The notes beneath the pieces were generated by a model. It did no database searches. It saw nothing but the letters and a program-made list of their open reading frames with translations, and was not told the DNA's origin. From Gonatopus flavifemur (taxonomy: Eukaryota; Arthropoda; Insecta; Hymenoptera; Dryinidae), in assembly GCA_018340375.1 (NCBI GenBank), contig JAFFJZ010000001.1, positions 57,404,001 through 57,468,000 of the forward strand: DNA of 64,000 bases, given 5' to 3'. Positions 11,346-24,673 of the stretch are shown in pieces; the stretch's first letter is position 1; every line of letters begins with the position of its first letter. Made by a program: the position numbers and the translations under genes.

Positions 11346-12020
11346 TTCTTCAGATTTTCAAAGTTCAAATTCCATGTTTTTTTTTTAATTGAAATATCCC
11401 AATCAGAAAAAACCGAAGTATGCCAATGTTGACAACAGGTGGAGTACAGTGCCAGTATTGGGCCCCCAAGAGTCGGCTAGCACGTATCCAGTACGGAAAA
11501 GCGTTATCATTTCGGACAAATGCCAGTACCGCTGCAGTGCAGACCGCCAGCACCCTGCCAGTGTTAGCCGGTACTGGCCAGTTGTTAAATCCTGATTGGG
11601 ATGATCACTCCTGGTAAATTCGGTTACCGGTACTGTGCCATTACTGGGTCGGATTTGAATTTCTACATAGGATGTCATCATTTCGACTCCTTGTCGTTTT
11701 TCATCCAGCTCTGGCAAAACAACTGATCTTGTTGCAAGCCAGAGTTCCGCCATAGTTGGCTCGCATTGAAAATCGGTACCAATTCGGTGGTAAATGTTCT
11801 TCTGGCCCTTATGTCAAATGATGTCATCGTTTCGGCTCCTTTCCAGTACTGTGAATTCAACTGGCCCAATACTGGCAGGTATGGATTTGACAGTACTGGC
11901 AACTCTGGTGACAGTACTCAGCCAGTAGCGGCGCGTGTTTCCATTTTCACATGGGTGGATGTACCAATGTTTTATTTACAGAGTCCACGATGGAAAAGAT
12001 TGCTAATTGAAATGTTTTAA

Positions 12021-15000
12021 CGCTGAATTACGAGAACGCTGAACAGAAGATGCACGCGATTCGATAAAATTGCCAAGAATTCTGTAAAAATTTCGTGTCA
12101 CATTTTCTTCTTGTACTCTACGTATCGTAAAATAATGCTCGAGGGTTTTCAAGTCAATCACATTATTTTGAAGTATGTACCCATCGTACGTTCAGAGTGA
12201 TTCATATACATGAACAGCGTGGTTCCATTACATCGTCATGTTGCAAGTTAACGATGATGCAGGATTTGAGAAGGTAAGGTCATTACTCGAGTGGATTTTT
12301 GTTAGAATAACCAAAAACAACAACAAATGAAGAAGTTAGATACCCTGAATTGTAATATTGGTTGTTGAAGGGCCTAATATTTCGTCGAGACGAGTATTTC
12401 ACTGGATTTTCAGTTATGAAGACTGAAAAATTCTCTCAGGGTGTGAGTTTTCACGTGATTCAAGAATATTGTATGTTTTTTCTCAACAGTTTGGAAACTT
12501 ATAATCGAGCAATTATCACATCCAGAGTAATTCAGTTGATTTAACAAAATTTCTTGTCAACACCTTCTCATTCGTTTACGAACCACTGAGCATAGAATTC
12601 CGATCGTGTCTGCATATTACACCGTACAATGCAGTGTAACTGGAAATACAAATTTATCTCATCCCAAATATATATATGTATAATAATATTATGGATTCAG
12701 CGATCTTTGAGGCTAGTTAGATACATGTAGACGAGCATCTCTTTCAAACAGCGAAGTTAGATAGATTCCAGGAAGAATATCTTTGAATCGATATTCACAG
12801 GACGCTATGTGACGCGATTTGCACAATCGGATTAGAGAGACCGGTACCGTCTGTCTGTCTCAATCGTCGAGTTGAACTGAGTTAAGCTCGGTATTAGGAG
12901 TAAAGCCCCGTTTATCAATGCGAACCGAAGTTACACTCGCTCTTTATGTTACTCTCTCATCGAACTTGAAGAGGACCACCATCGATATGACACTATCGCT
13001 GTTGGAACGCATAACGATATATGGAAATTCATTCTCCTTGGTCTATTACTCTATCTCTGAGATGAAAAACTTCTTACCTTGGATTGATTTCGTTTTCTAC
13101 GACATTCATTAATAACTTCAATGCTTTCACTCGAGATAACTTCCAAATAATGTCAATTTTATTCTTTTCTTTGTAGAACGAAAAACTCACTGTCGATCAT
13201 AGAAATGAAGATGAATCACGATAATAATTGCATTCCGTTTCTTTCAGAAGAAGTAATCCTACTGATCTAATCACTGTACATAGATTCTCCGAATAAAACT
13301 ATTGAACTTTAGTATTAACGTTGAAAAATTGATTACTTATATCGTAGGAATGAGATATCACTGTTTTTGTTTTTAATGTCAAACCGAAGATACAAGTTCT
13401 ACACGCGTGGAGCGCACAATCGGTAAAAAACGGAAATTGTAAAAGTTCATATAGCGTAACGTAACAACGTGTCGCTTCGAGCCTTTGAAAAGTGAATTGA
13501 CATTTTGAAAATATACGTCGTCATATCGTTCAGATGAAAACAGAATTATCTGTTTTTCTTTCATGAGTTGTAATTTTTCTTCATTCGTGACGTGAAATTT
13601 ACAATTGCACGCGTCAAAGCGCCCCGTTATCATTCAACCCGGTAAACGTCACCACTATATTTGTACAATTCGTTCACTTTCGTCCATATCTTTTCATAAT
13701 AAATTAGAAAATCAGAATTCAAATCTTTTGATTTACAATTTGACGTATACGGTCTTGGATTTGAGAAACACGATATTCAAAATCAGGAAAATATAAATTC
13801 ACGCACTGGGTTCCAAGAAAGTTTAGGAAATTTTCGTCCCAGCGAATTCCTGTTGACCGAAACTCGACCACAAAATACGGTTCATCTTTAAATGTTTTTC
13901 TAATCGTTTCATAGTGATTTTTGGATCTTCGCATTACCAAAAATTCTTCAAAAATAGACTTATGATGGAGAAATTAAAAAAAAAACAGAGCATTATTTCC
14001 GATTACAAGTCGGGCTTTGTACGACGAAGATCACGGAATAATCATTTTTTGATCAAGTTTTTGGCTTGAAGGGGAATTTTAATTATATGTTTGATTTGTT
14101 GATATAAACTCCATGATAATGGGACAGTACTAGGACATAGATGTCATTGATCTGACGTCAATAGACCCCATCGATGGCCGATCACTCTTCGCTTGAATTT
14201 CGCCAAAATATCACTTACATCATGCAATTTCGAGAGAACATAGCGTTTTTCGCTTTTCCCTCGTTCGAACGAATCTCGAGTTAACAATCTTTTTACCCGG
14301 TACGGCAGAGCTGAGTTGGCTTTTACGATTCCTTTCGAAATTTGAAACAAAAACCATCCGCCAACTCATTCACAAATCACATAAGAAAATAACGAAGTTT
14401 CAGCACAAACTCTTCTCTTTCGAGCTGTCTCAAATCCAATCAAAACCCCGAAGAAAACTTGAATTGTATCAAGGAAGAAATTTTTATCGAACAAATTCAA
14501 TGTTTTTCAATTATATATGAAATACCCTAGACATCCAGTCGTTTCGAAGGAAATTTATCGATCTCGACAAGATCCTTTTTCGGAATATACGAGCACAAGG
14601 TATAAATAAACTTCTTATTGAGTTTACGAAAGACCACGTCTCTCTGGATTTTCGTTAAACTTTCCTATTTCATCGATGTTGCTTGGTCCCCGATGACAGC
14701 GATACGGTAATAGGCAACCTCGTGTGCCATGCTCTGTAAATTCTCGAACACACGGTCTACGATCTGAATTCTCAGCTTGACGAGAGCGAATTCTTAGAAG
14801 TCGAAGGTCGATGGAACATTCGATGGAAAAGGTTTTCATAAAGTCATTCGGGTTGTTCTTTCCTCTCAGAGCATTCGATTGGTCAGATATCTAATGATGA
14901 TCTAATGCAAACCTCGGTGGATGATGAGAAATCAAGTTATCAAAGAGGATTCAGTCTTACAGAAAAGACGCAACGAGGAGATGTCTTTACTCGTTGTCGA

Positions 15001-15099
15001 TAGAGATTCGAAACAAAATACTATGGAATTGATCTGATTTAACTTTCCAACATGAAGAAAAAATGAAACAAAAAACAAGTGCTCTCCTTCTTCTACTAC

Positions 15100-15131
<32 letters not shown>

Positions 15132-16436
15132 CTTCGATCCATTCTGTTACCCTTAACGAACTTCCTCGAGTTTCTCTTCTCGTTCAAGATTATCTAATTT
15201 CGACCTAGCCCTTCGTTCTATCTCACTTAAGATCTTTTCGAGAACCGAATAGACAGGGAACAGCGGATGTAGTGAATTTATCGGAATTCTCTGTATGATG
15301 ATAATTTCATTTCGAAAATATATATATATCTGAGATTATCGTTGGAATTGGTTAAGGTATTTCGACATAAAGTGTATGTAATCGAATACGTGTAGCGTAA
15401 GAATAGAAATAGATGGGTGGCGTGGAAAATAATCGTTTCATCATGATTGCGAAGAATATTTCATTTCAACCCAGTCAACAAGTTTCTCCTTTTATCTGTC
15501 TTCGAACGATAATATTTGACAAGCCTGTAATCCCAGTGTTGACAGTTTTTTAAACACATCAATATGAGATATTGATTATTTCCTGTAGGAACAAGGATAG
15601 TTATATACACATTGATGTATACATTTCACTGGTAAATATTTCATCCATCTTGGTGCTATTAATTACGACTTCTGAAATTAAACGTCTGGAGTATTTGAAA
15701 AATGCTGTACCTGCTCGCGTTACCGAGTAGGGAGCACAAAAAATTGGTTTTTTCGGTTTGACAATCAACGAGCCAACGTAATTTTTAGTGTATCTCCTGG
15801 TGAAGTATAAACGACATAGGGAGAAAAAGATTGAAATGTTCCGTAGAGGAACGTGTTGAGATAAAATAACATCCAGTCATGTGAGAAGAAAGTGGAATGA
15901 GTGTTTAAATCATCAGGTAAGATAGAAGTAATTGGATTGGAACTCAGTTGCTTCATTAGTTCAAGTTTCCTAACTCATACCAAGTTCCACGAAAGCTTAA
16001 ATTGTTGAGAGAAGTTTTCTGGTAAAATACATCTTTAGCTTTTCTCATTTTAGGATGGAATTGATTTTGTCAATCTCTAACTTTCAAATATAACAACGTT
16101 CACCAATGAGTCCTCACACAACATACAGATCCCCAATGGAGATATCATTGAGAAATTTCTGAGAGGTTCTCGTACTATACAGGACATTTAAAAACTAATT
16201 GAAATTAGAAAAAGATTTTACTGATGATTAGATAGTTTTCTGATATACCAGTTGGTATCTGTTTCTTACTGTATTTGATTTGATTACCTCGGTGTTTTCG
16301 ATAACTGCTGCGAGCAGAACAAGAATACATTTTTATAAGATTTTATATCCACCAGGGATCATATTGACTGGTATCTTTCCTTCTCGAATCTTATGGTGAA
16401 ATCTTGTAGTATATAATTGAAAACTGTAGTTTTGCC
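12021..16436. other. 4.4 kb without recognised gene or transposon
   Basis: Apart from a TTC-type microsatellite (15087-15135) I see nothing nameable. Several frames of 60-85 codons exist on both strands but show no family resemblance or splice context. The sequence appears single-copy within the window. Confidence 0.45.
15087..15135. repeat. TTC microsatellite
   Basis: Run of CTT/CTA triplets (about 16 units, with ACT interruptions on the left). The arginine- and serine-rich minus-strand translation it produces is an artefact of the repeat. Confidence 0.95.
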
Positions 16437-16640
16437 AGAGTTGCCAGTATCGACAGATTCAAACTTACCAGAACTGGCAAGGAGTCAAAACGATAACATC
16501 ATTTTATAAGGGCTTTTATAACATCTCCAACCGTGTACTATGTTAGAACTCTGGCATTCCAATCTTGTCCAAACGGTATTGACTTAATACTGGCCCAAGA
16601 CTGCGTCCAGTCCACGCAAATCAGGGCAGTTTGAAGACTG
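16437..16640 (-). repeat. fragment of the CCAGTACTGG-word repeat
   Basis: Contains GCCAGAGTTGCCAGTATCGAC, GATAACATCATTTTATAAGGGC and AATACTGGCCCAAGAC. These are the same motifs, in the same order and orientation, as 23855-23960. Ends are eroded. Confidence 0.55.
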
Positions 16641-16786
16641 TCGACTACGTAATGTCTGTGTATAATAATTGTATGTAATAATTTATTTGTTTAATTCATT
16701 ACAGAATTTTACAAACTGAGTTACGTGGATCGTTTCCTTCACAATCTTAGATTTTATACGCTATATTTACTTACGTGTTACTCTAC

Positions 16787-17013
16787 CCCAAGTAGCACAA
16801 CAGGTTAGAAATGCTAAGAAGGTTCTTGGAAGTTCTGAGCATGTTTTATGAACATTCTTAGAATCTTCGAACGAGACTGTTTGGGATAAGTATATTCTGT
16901 GCACATTCTCAGAACATATTTTTCGAATTTATCCCAAGGAGTCTCATCTGCATATTCTATGCATGGTCACGGAATGAACGTAGAATATTTGAAATGTTCT
17001 TGTGCTACTTGGG
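16787..17013. repeat. hairpin element with CCCAAGTAGCAC ends
   Basis: CCCAAGTAGCACAA at 16787 is mirrored by TTGTGCTACTTGGG ending at 17013. AGAAC.TTCT-like words recur inside (GAACATTCTTAGAATC, CACATTCTCAGAAC), and GGATAAGTATATTC / GAATTTATCCC pair in the centre. No clear target duplication: the flanks TTACTCTAC and ACGTTACG do not match. Same terminus type as 3904-4189 and 36137-36982. Confidence 0.75.
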
Positions 17014-17428
17014 ACGTTACGCTATAACTCTACCTATAAACGCACAAAATCAACATATTCGTTACATTCCAAACGTGTCATCGGTATTGTGCTGACAAGA
17101 CGAACTATGATAAGATTTCAAATCTTGAAACGGGGAAAACCCCAGAAACAGAAATAAGAAAGGACTTATTACAGAAAAATGTCATGACTCGTAATGTTTT
17201 ATCCTCTTCAAAATCTGTGACATTATATAACCTGTTATGCTTCCTCATGTCACCGGGGTAGTTTTCAATATAGTTTCTATTAGTGCTACTAGTTCTATCA
17301 TTGTTTCTTTTATTTGGTTTATTTACACGCAGAGAAAAGTTACTTCAAAAATTACTACACTTTACAGTAAAGTAGGGATAAAATCACATTGGGAGGTTAT
17401 GTACCACGTTTCGTCATTGAAATCACTA

Positions 17429-17721
17429 CACTGAGAGCTCAATTTCTTAGATTTGAAGAAATTCTTCTTTGTCCTCATTCCAATAAATATTTTTTTCAAT
17501 CAAAGAGAATTCAGGTGGAAGGGAAAAGTTTTCATCAAATTAAAACGAAGAATTTCCAAATTGGGACAAAAATATACTCCTACTTAAATTCGAAAAAAAT
17601 TACTTCAATTCAATTGAAAATTGTTTCATTGAAATTAATTATTTTCCTCATTGAAAACAAGATTTACCGAAACGAGGGCAAAGGAATTTTCTTTCAGTCT
17701 AACAAATTGGGTTCTCAGTGT
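17429..17721. mobile_element. 293-bp TA-flanked MITE
   Basis: Ends CACTGAGAGCTCAATTTCTTAG and the inverse of CACTGAGAACCCAATTTGTTAG, with TA at 17427-17428 and 17722-17723. Internal words include CATTGAAA and TTCAATTCAATTGAAA. A truncated relative is at 3430-3580. Confidence 0.82.
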
Positions 17722-18168
17722 ATACTTCTTAGTACAGAGTGACTGAATTACCCGTACAGCACGCGGACATTTCTCCGTCGCCTCCACCCCTAGCAAGTTC
17801 GTGATACGTATTTTTCAGGTATAGTTTATGTATCAATGAGGTTGCGTATTTTTGAAGTATCATAGAAGTATATTTGAGGTATTTATACTCAATTGCAACC
17901 TCGATCATACGTTGCATATTGTCAAAAATGGAACTATAATGAAACGTAATGTATGGGTACATGGTACGCGAATGTAACGTTGCTCTCAACTATATGAAAT
18001 CCGATGTGAGAAAAATTACTTCCAAGAAATCTTTCTAAATCTCTCAGAAAAATGTCCCAGAACATGGGAAAGTTCAGAAAAATTCCAGAGGAATTCAGAG
18101 AGGGCCAGGAAGAGTGTTTTTTTTTCTTAATTTTGGAATCTCAGTTTGAATGATTCAGAGAAATTTCT

Positions 18169-18414
18169 CACTGTAAAAAAATTTCTTCTGAAAATTCAGA
18201 AAACATGACTGTAATTTTGTACAGTCAGTTTTTTTTAAATTTTCAGATAAATTTTACGGAATTCCAAGAAACTTTCACTAAATTTCAGAGCATGTTCTGA
18301 AAATTCAGTCAAATTTTTTAAGTTCAGCAAAATTTTTCTAAAAATTCAGAAAAAAGTAGCTGTAAAAATTACAGTCACATTTTCTGAATTCTCAGAAGGG
18401 ATTTTTTTACAGTG
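18169..18414. mobile_element. MITE with CACTGTAAAAAAATT ends
   Basis: CACTGTAAAAAAATTTCTTC at 18169 and the inverse of CACTGTAAAAAAATCCCTTC ending at 18414 form the terminal repeats. The interior alternates TTCTGAAAATTCAGAA words with GACTGTAATTTTGTACAGTC, itself a hairpin. No TA duplication is visible. It lies in a longer run of the same words (about 18005-18960). Confidence 0.65.
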
Positions 18415-18604
18415 AATGTGGAGAAGGCTCCGAAGTCGAAATGAATGAAATTTTGAAGGATTATTCATTCAGATTTGAAGAGATTCAGAGGAATCCAGAA
18501 GGCTTCGAAGAGACTCAAACAAACTTAGAGAAAGCCTTAGAATCTGAATAAATGACATTCTGAGAGATTCAGATGAATTCAAAAAAATGAAAAAGGATTC
18601 GAAA

Positions 18605-18763
18605 CCTGTTGAAAACGCGGACTGATTCGGATAAAAATTTGACGATTGATACAAAAATAGGATCGAAATGGATTAAATTCGGATTGCATTTCTATACGTT
18701 TCGATCCTATTTTTGTATCCATTGCCAAATTTTTTATCCGGATCTATCCGCATTTTCAACAGG
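18605..18763. repeat. 159-bp hairpin
   Basis: CCTGTTGAAAACGCGGA (18605) is mirrored by TCCGCATTTTCAACAGG (18747-18763). The arms continue through GGATAAAAATTTG and ATACAAAAATAGGATCGAAA. Nearly the whole length pairs with itself. Confidence 0.85.
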
Positions 18764-19742
18764 GAAGAAATTCAAAAGAGTTCAGAAATACTCAAACAAA
18801 TTCAGAGAAAATTTTGGAATCTAAATGGAAAATTCTGAAAGATTTAGGAAGATTTAGAAAGATTTCGGAGAACCCCACGAATTTCAAAATCTCAATCAGA
18901 AAAATTCCAGCAGATTCAGAGAGATTAAGAATACTTCACTCACAGACAAGGTAGTGAAGCATTCTTAATCTCTAATTCAGTCTCTAACTTTCTCTGAATT
19001 ACTCTACATTATTCTAAATTTTTGAATGAATCAGAAAAATATTCCAAATCATGAAGATATTCAAAGAAATTTTGGAGAGAATTTCTTCACCCAGGTAGAT
19101 AGCAATTTCATATCAAACTGATATCAGCCTTTTAGCTTGGAAACTTCATACAAAGTAAACATGTGGGTAAATTGAATAGGTGTTGATATGTCGTGATAAT
19201 CAGTATATTGGTATAACTGAAAATCACATCGCTGCTCTATGTTGATTTTAATTTTCTTCAATACCAGAAGAATTTTTACCATAAATGAAGAGTAAATGAA
19301 GCAAGGATTCCGAACATTTCAGAGCAAGTATGATCATAATTTGGAAAGCATCAATCACCTTTTAAAAAAGCAGACAGTTCCAATCTCTATATATTTTTTT
19401 AGTAGCAATGATACTGTAAGCGTATCTTCTAGGTATCATTAAGGTCTCAAATTGAACATTTTGCAACGTAACATTTACGTATCATTGAGGTATCACGAAC
19501 TTGTTAGGGACGTCGCTTCTCCGTTCTTTCCACCTTGTATCCACGTCTCCCTTTCTTCCACCTCGCCTCCACGGAGATGCGACGTGGACATCGGTTGATG
19601 TGCTGTGTGGGTTCTATTATTGATTGATAGAAGGTATCGCAATTTTAATGACAAAATATAATACATAATCTCACAATGTGATTTTATCCCTAATTTACTG
19701 TGAAAGTGTAGTAATTTTTTAGGTAAATTTTCTCTGCGTGTA

Positions 19743-22700
19743 GCATACATATAAATTCCTGTCTTGGATTATCTGCGTGCTCCAACTCAGGCATCCTTTT
19801 TCTCTCATTTGGCTGAAATACGTGCATTATATTATTTTATGAAAAGTATCATTTTCGACATTACAATACTCACAGTATCCCTTATCTATTCTTTTATATA
19901 TCGTTTCCTTTATTATCATTCTTTCTTAAAATGATAACTTGGCCAAAGCGTGGGCAAAAATTAAGTGGCGCATCTTCAGTTCACTTTTGACTCGGAATTG
20001 GCAAGTCAAAAGTATGATCATGGTAAAAGCAAAACCATACTCTCTAAATCTGTATAATAATTGTTTTTGCCGAAGTCTGTCAAATATAATCTTGCCGATA
20101 TCAGTCAATTTGTCAACTTTGGTGCCGATTAAGTTGACATCACAAACAATCGCATTAATCGTAGGCAACACTGGTTGTGGAGATAATCGGTACAACGAAA
20201 CATCGAATGTATCCTTTATTGAATATGTGACACCATAATAATTACTTCTCAGTATTGCGACTAAAAACAAAGCACATAAAAATAATCTGGAGGTGTTTTT
20301 TTTTTTTCATTACAATCGAGGGAATCGAAAATGAATTGGCGATAGAACGAACGATGATAGATTTGAATTTTGAAGGGATAAAATATGGTCGAATGATTCA
20401 CGAAAATATTGGTATTTTGTAGAAACAACTCTCATTAAAATTATCTTATCAAGATAATAAACGTTTGAATGATAAACCCGAAAAAAAACATCTGTTTTCG
20501 ATCCTTATCGTTTATAAGAGCAAGTAAGTAATTCGAGGGGATGTAAAATATTATAGATACGTTAATTCAAATGCATTTTCATACATTGTATCATTATTGT
20601 CAACGATTATCGATATCAACCAGCTGCTTGATGCAGTTCTAATCATTTAATCGAACACGATAGCAATATCGATTTTAATTAGGTTTGGTTTAAGCTCTAT
20701 AACCCAAGGTTACAACAGCCAGGCGTATGAAATTATTTTCTTCTACGGAAGAGGCAAACTTTTGGGCGATATTATGGCGGCATGTGGTGGTAACGGCCAG
20801 GCGTGCCAGACTTATCGTTATTCGACATAACGACCTGGAGGATTCTCACGGCGCAACAAGAAGAATCAACTAAGAAAACGTGATGCCATTTTCATTGTAT
20901 TGCATACTTTTTTGCCGACTGAACATTCGAAAGAAAATATTAGTTCTTATCCATTTCTGTATAGCTTGTTATTAGCTTTTGTTGTAATAATATCGTCCTC
21001 GGACGATCGTTCCCCGGTCCTTTTTCGAAGATCTTCAAATCGACGAAAGTCAAAGTGACAACATTTTATATAATTCTATTATATAGAAACGTGAAGGAAT
21101 AATTGACTCCACAACAATCATCATAATGAAATCAATGCAAAATGAAAAATTCTGGAATAATTTGATATGTTCTGCATTCCAAGTGGGGTAAAGATCTCAA
21201 GTTCAAACCATTTATTTCTATTAATTCGAATTCAAGCACGCCTATGAGTCTGAATGAAGCAGATAACGCGTAATAGACTCAATCCTCCTTAGATGAGACA
21301 ATCAATTATCTTCCCGGGCGGGGATTCCTAATGCATCCTTCCTTCATTTATTCCTCCATCACTTCACGGGTTTCATAAACATTAATTTAAGATAAGCGAC
21401 GAGGAACTGTATCTACGGTTCAAATAAATTTAATATGATATAACAGAGATAAATGTCGTACGATAAAATATATTGGTCATGGAGTGATCAAACTCACAGA
21501 TCAATACTTCTTCAAAGATATATTTCGTATCGGGCCGTTGAGTATCGATGCAATGATTATTGTTTCTTATTGATAGTTGCCACAAGCAACATAGGTGATA
21601 AGATCACAATGAATATCGAACGAGTTTTTTTCGCCAGGATGACCGAACTTATTTGTAATTTTATATGCTTTATATAGAATTTTTGTATCAACTTTGTATG
21701 GAATCATCAATTCTTTGTAAGATCCAGAAGACATTTGAGTGGAAATGAAATGAAAGGACATATCACAGGGATAAAAATCCACAGAGAAAAGAAAAAGAAG
21801 ATACGTCAATGCATCCATTTTCACGGATCACGACCGCATCGATGTAAGTAGATACGTTCACCGGAATAGTGGTAACGTTACAGAGATATTTGAATGCAAA
21901 TGAAAATCCTTGTGAGTAGGTTACCTTAAACTTGGCGCTGTATAACATCTTGTATTACGTATAAATGAAAAGAAGTGGTTCACATATTCAACTCAAAGTT
22001 TCTACATTAACGAACTGAGAGTCTGAAACATGAGGATTATGATAATATAAGCGTATCTCAACGAACTTCATTTCATACCAAATAAAAATTTACAACAGAC
22101 AGCTTGAAATGAATTTCCTACAGGGTTTTTGAATTCATAATCATTCCATTGAGTATTCGTTTTTAGTACTAGAAGCTCATACAATATTCTTTCTGAAAAC
22201 TTCATGAAGCCTCATAACAGAAAGAACTCTTGATAAATTTTGTATGAATTCATTGGGTATACTTATGATGTTCAAGACTTCATACGAAACATAAAAGAAT
22301 ATATCAAATTGTAGGTGAATTTTATATCGAATGATGGTTGGAACATTCATTCTCGTTGACTTCAATGAATTTCGACTATGTTTTTGTTTCACGTCTGAAG
22401 TTTGTTATTGAATAATTCAAATGACGAAGGATTCATCCCGAAAATCATCACACCATTTTCTAGTCGAATTTCCAATATTTCAATTGGAGAAGGACTTGAA
22501 ATATAAAATTGAAAACCTGAAATCGTTCATTCTAAAGGAAAATAAGTCACAATAAGTTCTTTTCGCTTCAGCGAGATTCTGTTTTCGAATGTGACACGAA
22601 TTTTGAAAATGCGACAGATGGTATGCGGTGGATATTATGATACTAGAATGCGATACATTTTCTTTGGTACTTCGTGAAGAATTGTTCAGTGTTCTTAGGT

Positions 22701-23171
22701 TTTCTTGGAACGCAAAGAAATCTCAGAGTGAATTCATTTCAATCCTGTTGTAATTTCAACCGCAGGACAGCTGTAAATCTTACCGCACTGTTCTCTTTTC
22801 GCGTGAACTTGAATACAACCTCTGTTCCTGACTTCGTATTACTCTGGTTGGTATAAATACGTCGTTATCAAGGAGAACAAGCAAGAAGGAGGAGAATGAT
22901 GATAATATATCAAATATGATGATCATGAAAATATATCGTGAATATGTATATACATCGCAGCGATGTATATTTGAGTAACGTATATTATGATCGTATCATA
23001 TTCCAACGAAGTGATGAAGATTGAGAGAATGTATCTTTCGATTCCAAAAACAACGGTTTACATCATTTTGCTGTTGGCTAGGCATGTCAATACCAAGTTT
23101 CAAATAGTTACGGATGAAAAATTTCCTTTGTGGGGTAGGAGAGAGATTACAAAATAATCCTTAAAGGCTGA
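19743..23171. other. 3.4 kb without recognised gene or element
   Basis: Mostly unique AT-rich sequence. The overlapping frames on both strands at 19926-20270 do not resemble a known family. A small near-palindrome (about 22945-22969, ATACATCGCAGCGATGTAT) is the only structured piece noticed. Confidence 0.4.
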
Positions 23172-23539
23172 ATGATCTCAGCCTGCTTATCTATGTCGAA
23201 ATTGAAGCCCGATCCTGTATTGGCGCAGTATCGTTGCCGTGGTTCCCTGTACTGGCATTCTACTGTGTTATTACCACCACAAATTTTATTCAATGATTAC
23301 CGCGATACGAAACGCATTGAGATACTTCAATTGTTCATCATGAAAAACGCCTGATCCGAACTTCCCTCGAATTCGAGGTTGGCATTAAATTCATCATGAC
23401 GGGTTCGAAATATTTGGATTATCCAAAGAATTGGAAAGTGTTTATACCTTAACAGCTAAGGCTTGAATAGAATTTGGACATGAAATAGTCCACGTAGTGC
23501 CAATAACAAAATGTTTGAGGATGCTTGTGTAACATGGGA

Positions 23540-23623
23540 CACTGTAAAAAGAAAGTCTTAAATTCAGCTCATTTCATGGCTGAATCTATGATGCAAGCAA
23601 ATTAAGACTTTCTTTTTACAGTG
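23540..23623. repeat. 84-bp hairpin with CACTGTAAAAAG ends
   Basis: CACTGTAAAAAGAAAGTCTTAA is mirrored by TTAAGACTTTCTTTTTACAGTG. It is bounded by GA on both sides (23538-23539, 23624-23625) rather than TA. A minimal MITE-like hairpin. Confidence 0.75.
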
Positions 23624-23702
23624 GATGATTATTCGAAAAATCATTCGATGCATGTAAAATGATGAATCTCGATAAGAACGACAAAATTAGTGTACAAAAT
23701 TA

Positions 23703-24673
23703 CACTGTAAAAAGTTTGACTGAAAGTGGCTGCACCTTACTTGAAAACTTGATTGCAATCCAGTCTTTTCCATTGTGTCGGCATTTGTTTTGGATGCTTA
23801 CCCATGTGGAATTGGAAACACGCGCCGCTACTGGCTGAGTACTGTCGCCAGAGTTGCCAGTACTGGCAAATATATAGCTGCCAGTATTGGACCAGTTGAA
23901 TTCACAGTACTGGGAAGAAGCCGAAATGATAACATCATTTTACATAAGGGCCAGACGAACCTTTACCACCGAATTGGTACCGATTTTCAATGCGAGCCAA
24001 CTGTGGTGGAACTCTGGCTCGCAACAGGATGCAAGGAGTTGAAATGATGACATCCTATGTAGAAATCCAAACCCGACCCAGTACTGGCACAGTACCGGTA
24101 ACCGAAGTCACTAGAAGTGATCATATTTCAATTAAAAAAAAAAAACATGGAATTTGAACTTTGAAAATCTGAAGAATTGATTGTTCCTATTATTGTCATC
24201 GAAGAAAGGCACTTTGGAAATGATTCCCTGAAAGTTCACTGAGTGAGGATTGAACCCAGGTTCTGCGAGTGAGAACCCTAGTCTCTATCACATCAGCTGA
24301 TCTCCGAGTTGACGACGAATCACTCAAATTGCCATTTATTGTAATAGGACCGTCGAAATCATACAATTCACCATAGATTCCGTAGAGGAATAAAGTCCTA
24401 CCAATACTGGTACATTGTCGTCTTTCGAACATATTGAATGATGATACCAACTCTGGCCTAATGCTGGCAAGACTCTGGCCCACTACAACAGCCAAGTTGC
24501 TAAGATCGTGATTTTGATGTCATTCGATCACAGATTCCGTATAAAGTCAAAATTGGTCTTCTGAAGAAATAATTCAATAGTCACAAGTAATCAGTTTTTG
24601 CATCTAATTAAATATTTAATTTCTACAAGTGAATATTTTATAAAGAGAGGACAAATAAATATTTTTTCCAGTG
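23703..24673 (-). mobile_element. TA-flanked element carrying the reverse copy of the CCAGTACTGG repeat
   Basis: CACTGTAAAAAG at 23703 is preceded by TA (23701-23702). The right end TTTTTTCCAGTG at 24673 is followed by TA (24674-24675). Terminal identity covers about 12 bp only, so the boundaries are moderate. Inside, 23820-24540 is the reverse complement of the composite repeat at 8938-11960 but lacks both the 9109-9317 MITE and the 9423-11116 hAT, which makes it the empty-site reference for both. It carries a minus-strand SINE-like unit. Confidence 0.65.
24165..24305 (-). repeat. tRNA-derived SINE-like unit, copy 2
   Basis: Reverse complement of 11206-11345, with the same D-arm-like and B-box-like segments (GGTTCAATCC read on the minus strand). 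It differs by scattered substitutions only. Confidence 0.5.

Larger units (their letters stand above)
8455..12020 (+). repeat. composite interspersed repeat rich in CCAGTACTGG-like words (plus-strand copy)
   Basis: Dozens of degenerate forms of GCCAGTACTGGC occur (for example CCAGTACCGAATCAG, GCCAGTATCGA, CAGTATTGG, CCAGTACTGTGAATT) at 8455-9060 and 11420-11960. The unit starting near AATCACGATCTTAG is present twice in tandem (about 8938 and 9093). The right part (11125-11960) is the reverse complement of 23820-24430 over its whole length. An hAT (9423-11116) and a MITE (9109-9317) have inserted into it. No protein is encoded. Confidence 0.65.
17788..19509. repeat. inverted repeat pair enclosing CAGA-word arrays
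   Basis: CCCTAGCAAGTTCGTGATAC at 17788 is mirrored by GTATCACGAACTTGTTAGGG ending at 19509. The match continues into TCAATGAGGTTGC-like sequence. The enclosed 1.7 kb is dominated by degenerate TTCAGA/TCTGAA words. I see no convincing duplication, although GTCGC occurs in both flanks. Confidence 0.6.
17326..19740. mobile_element. 2.4 kb TA-flanked element with about 110-bp inverted repeats
   Basis: The left end CACGCAGAGAAAAGTTAC and the right end, the inverse of CACGCAGAGAAAATTTACC, are flanked by TA (17324-17325, 19741-19742). The arms match over about 110 bp, including AAATTACTACACTTTACAG and GGGATAAAATCACATTG. The interior is a stack of later insertions: a 293-bp MITE (17429-17721), a long inverted repeat (17788-19509), a MITE (18169-18414) and a hairpin (18605-18763). 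No transposase frame is seen. The original element may have been only a few hundred bp. Confidence 0.82.

Noticed and set aside
8455..12020. CRISPR-like array of short repeats (CCAGTACTGG words)
   Set aside because: Spacing is irregular, words are degenerate and in both orientations, and the DNA is eukaryotic.
14987..15187. Arginine/serine-rich minus-strand frame
   Set aside because: Produced by the TTC microsatellite at 15087-15135.
19926..20270. 114- and 99-codon frames on opposite strands
   Set aside because: No recognisable domain, overlapping on both strands, no splice or promoter context.
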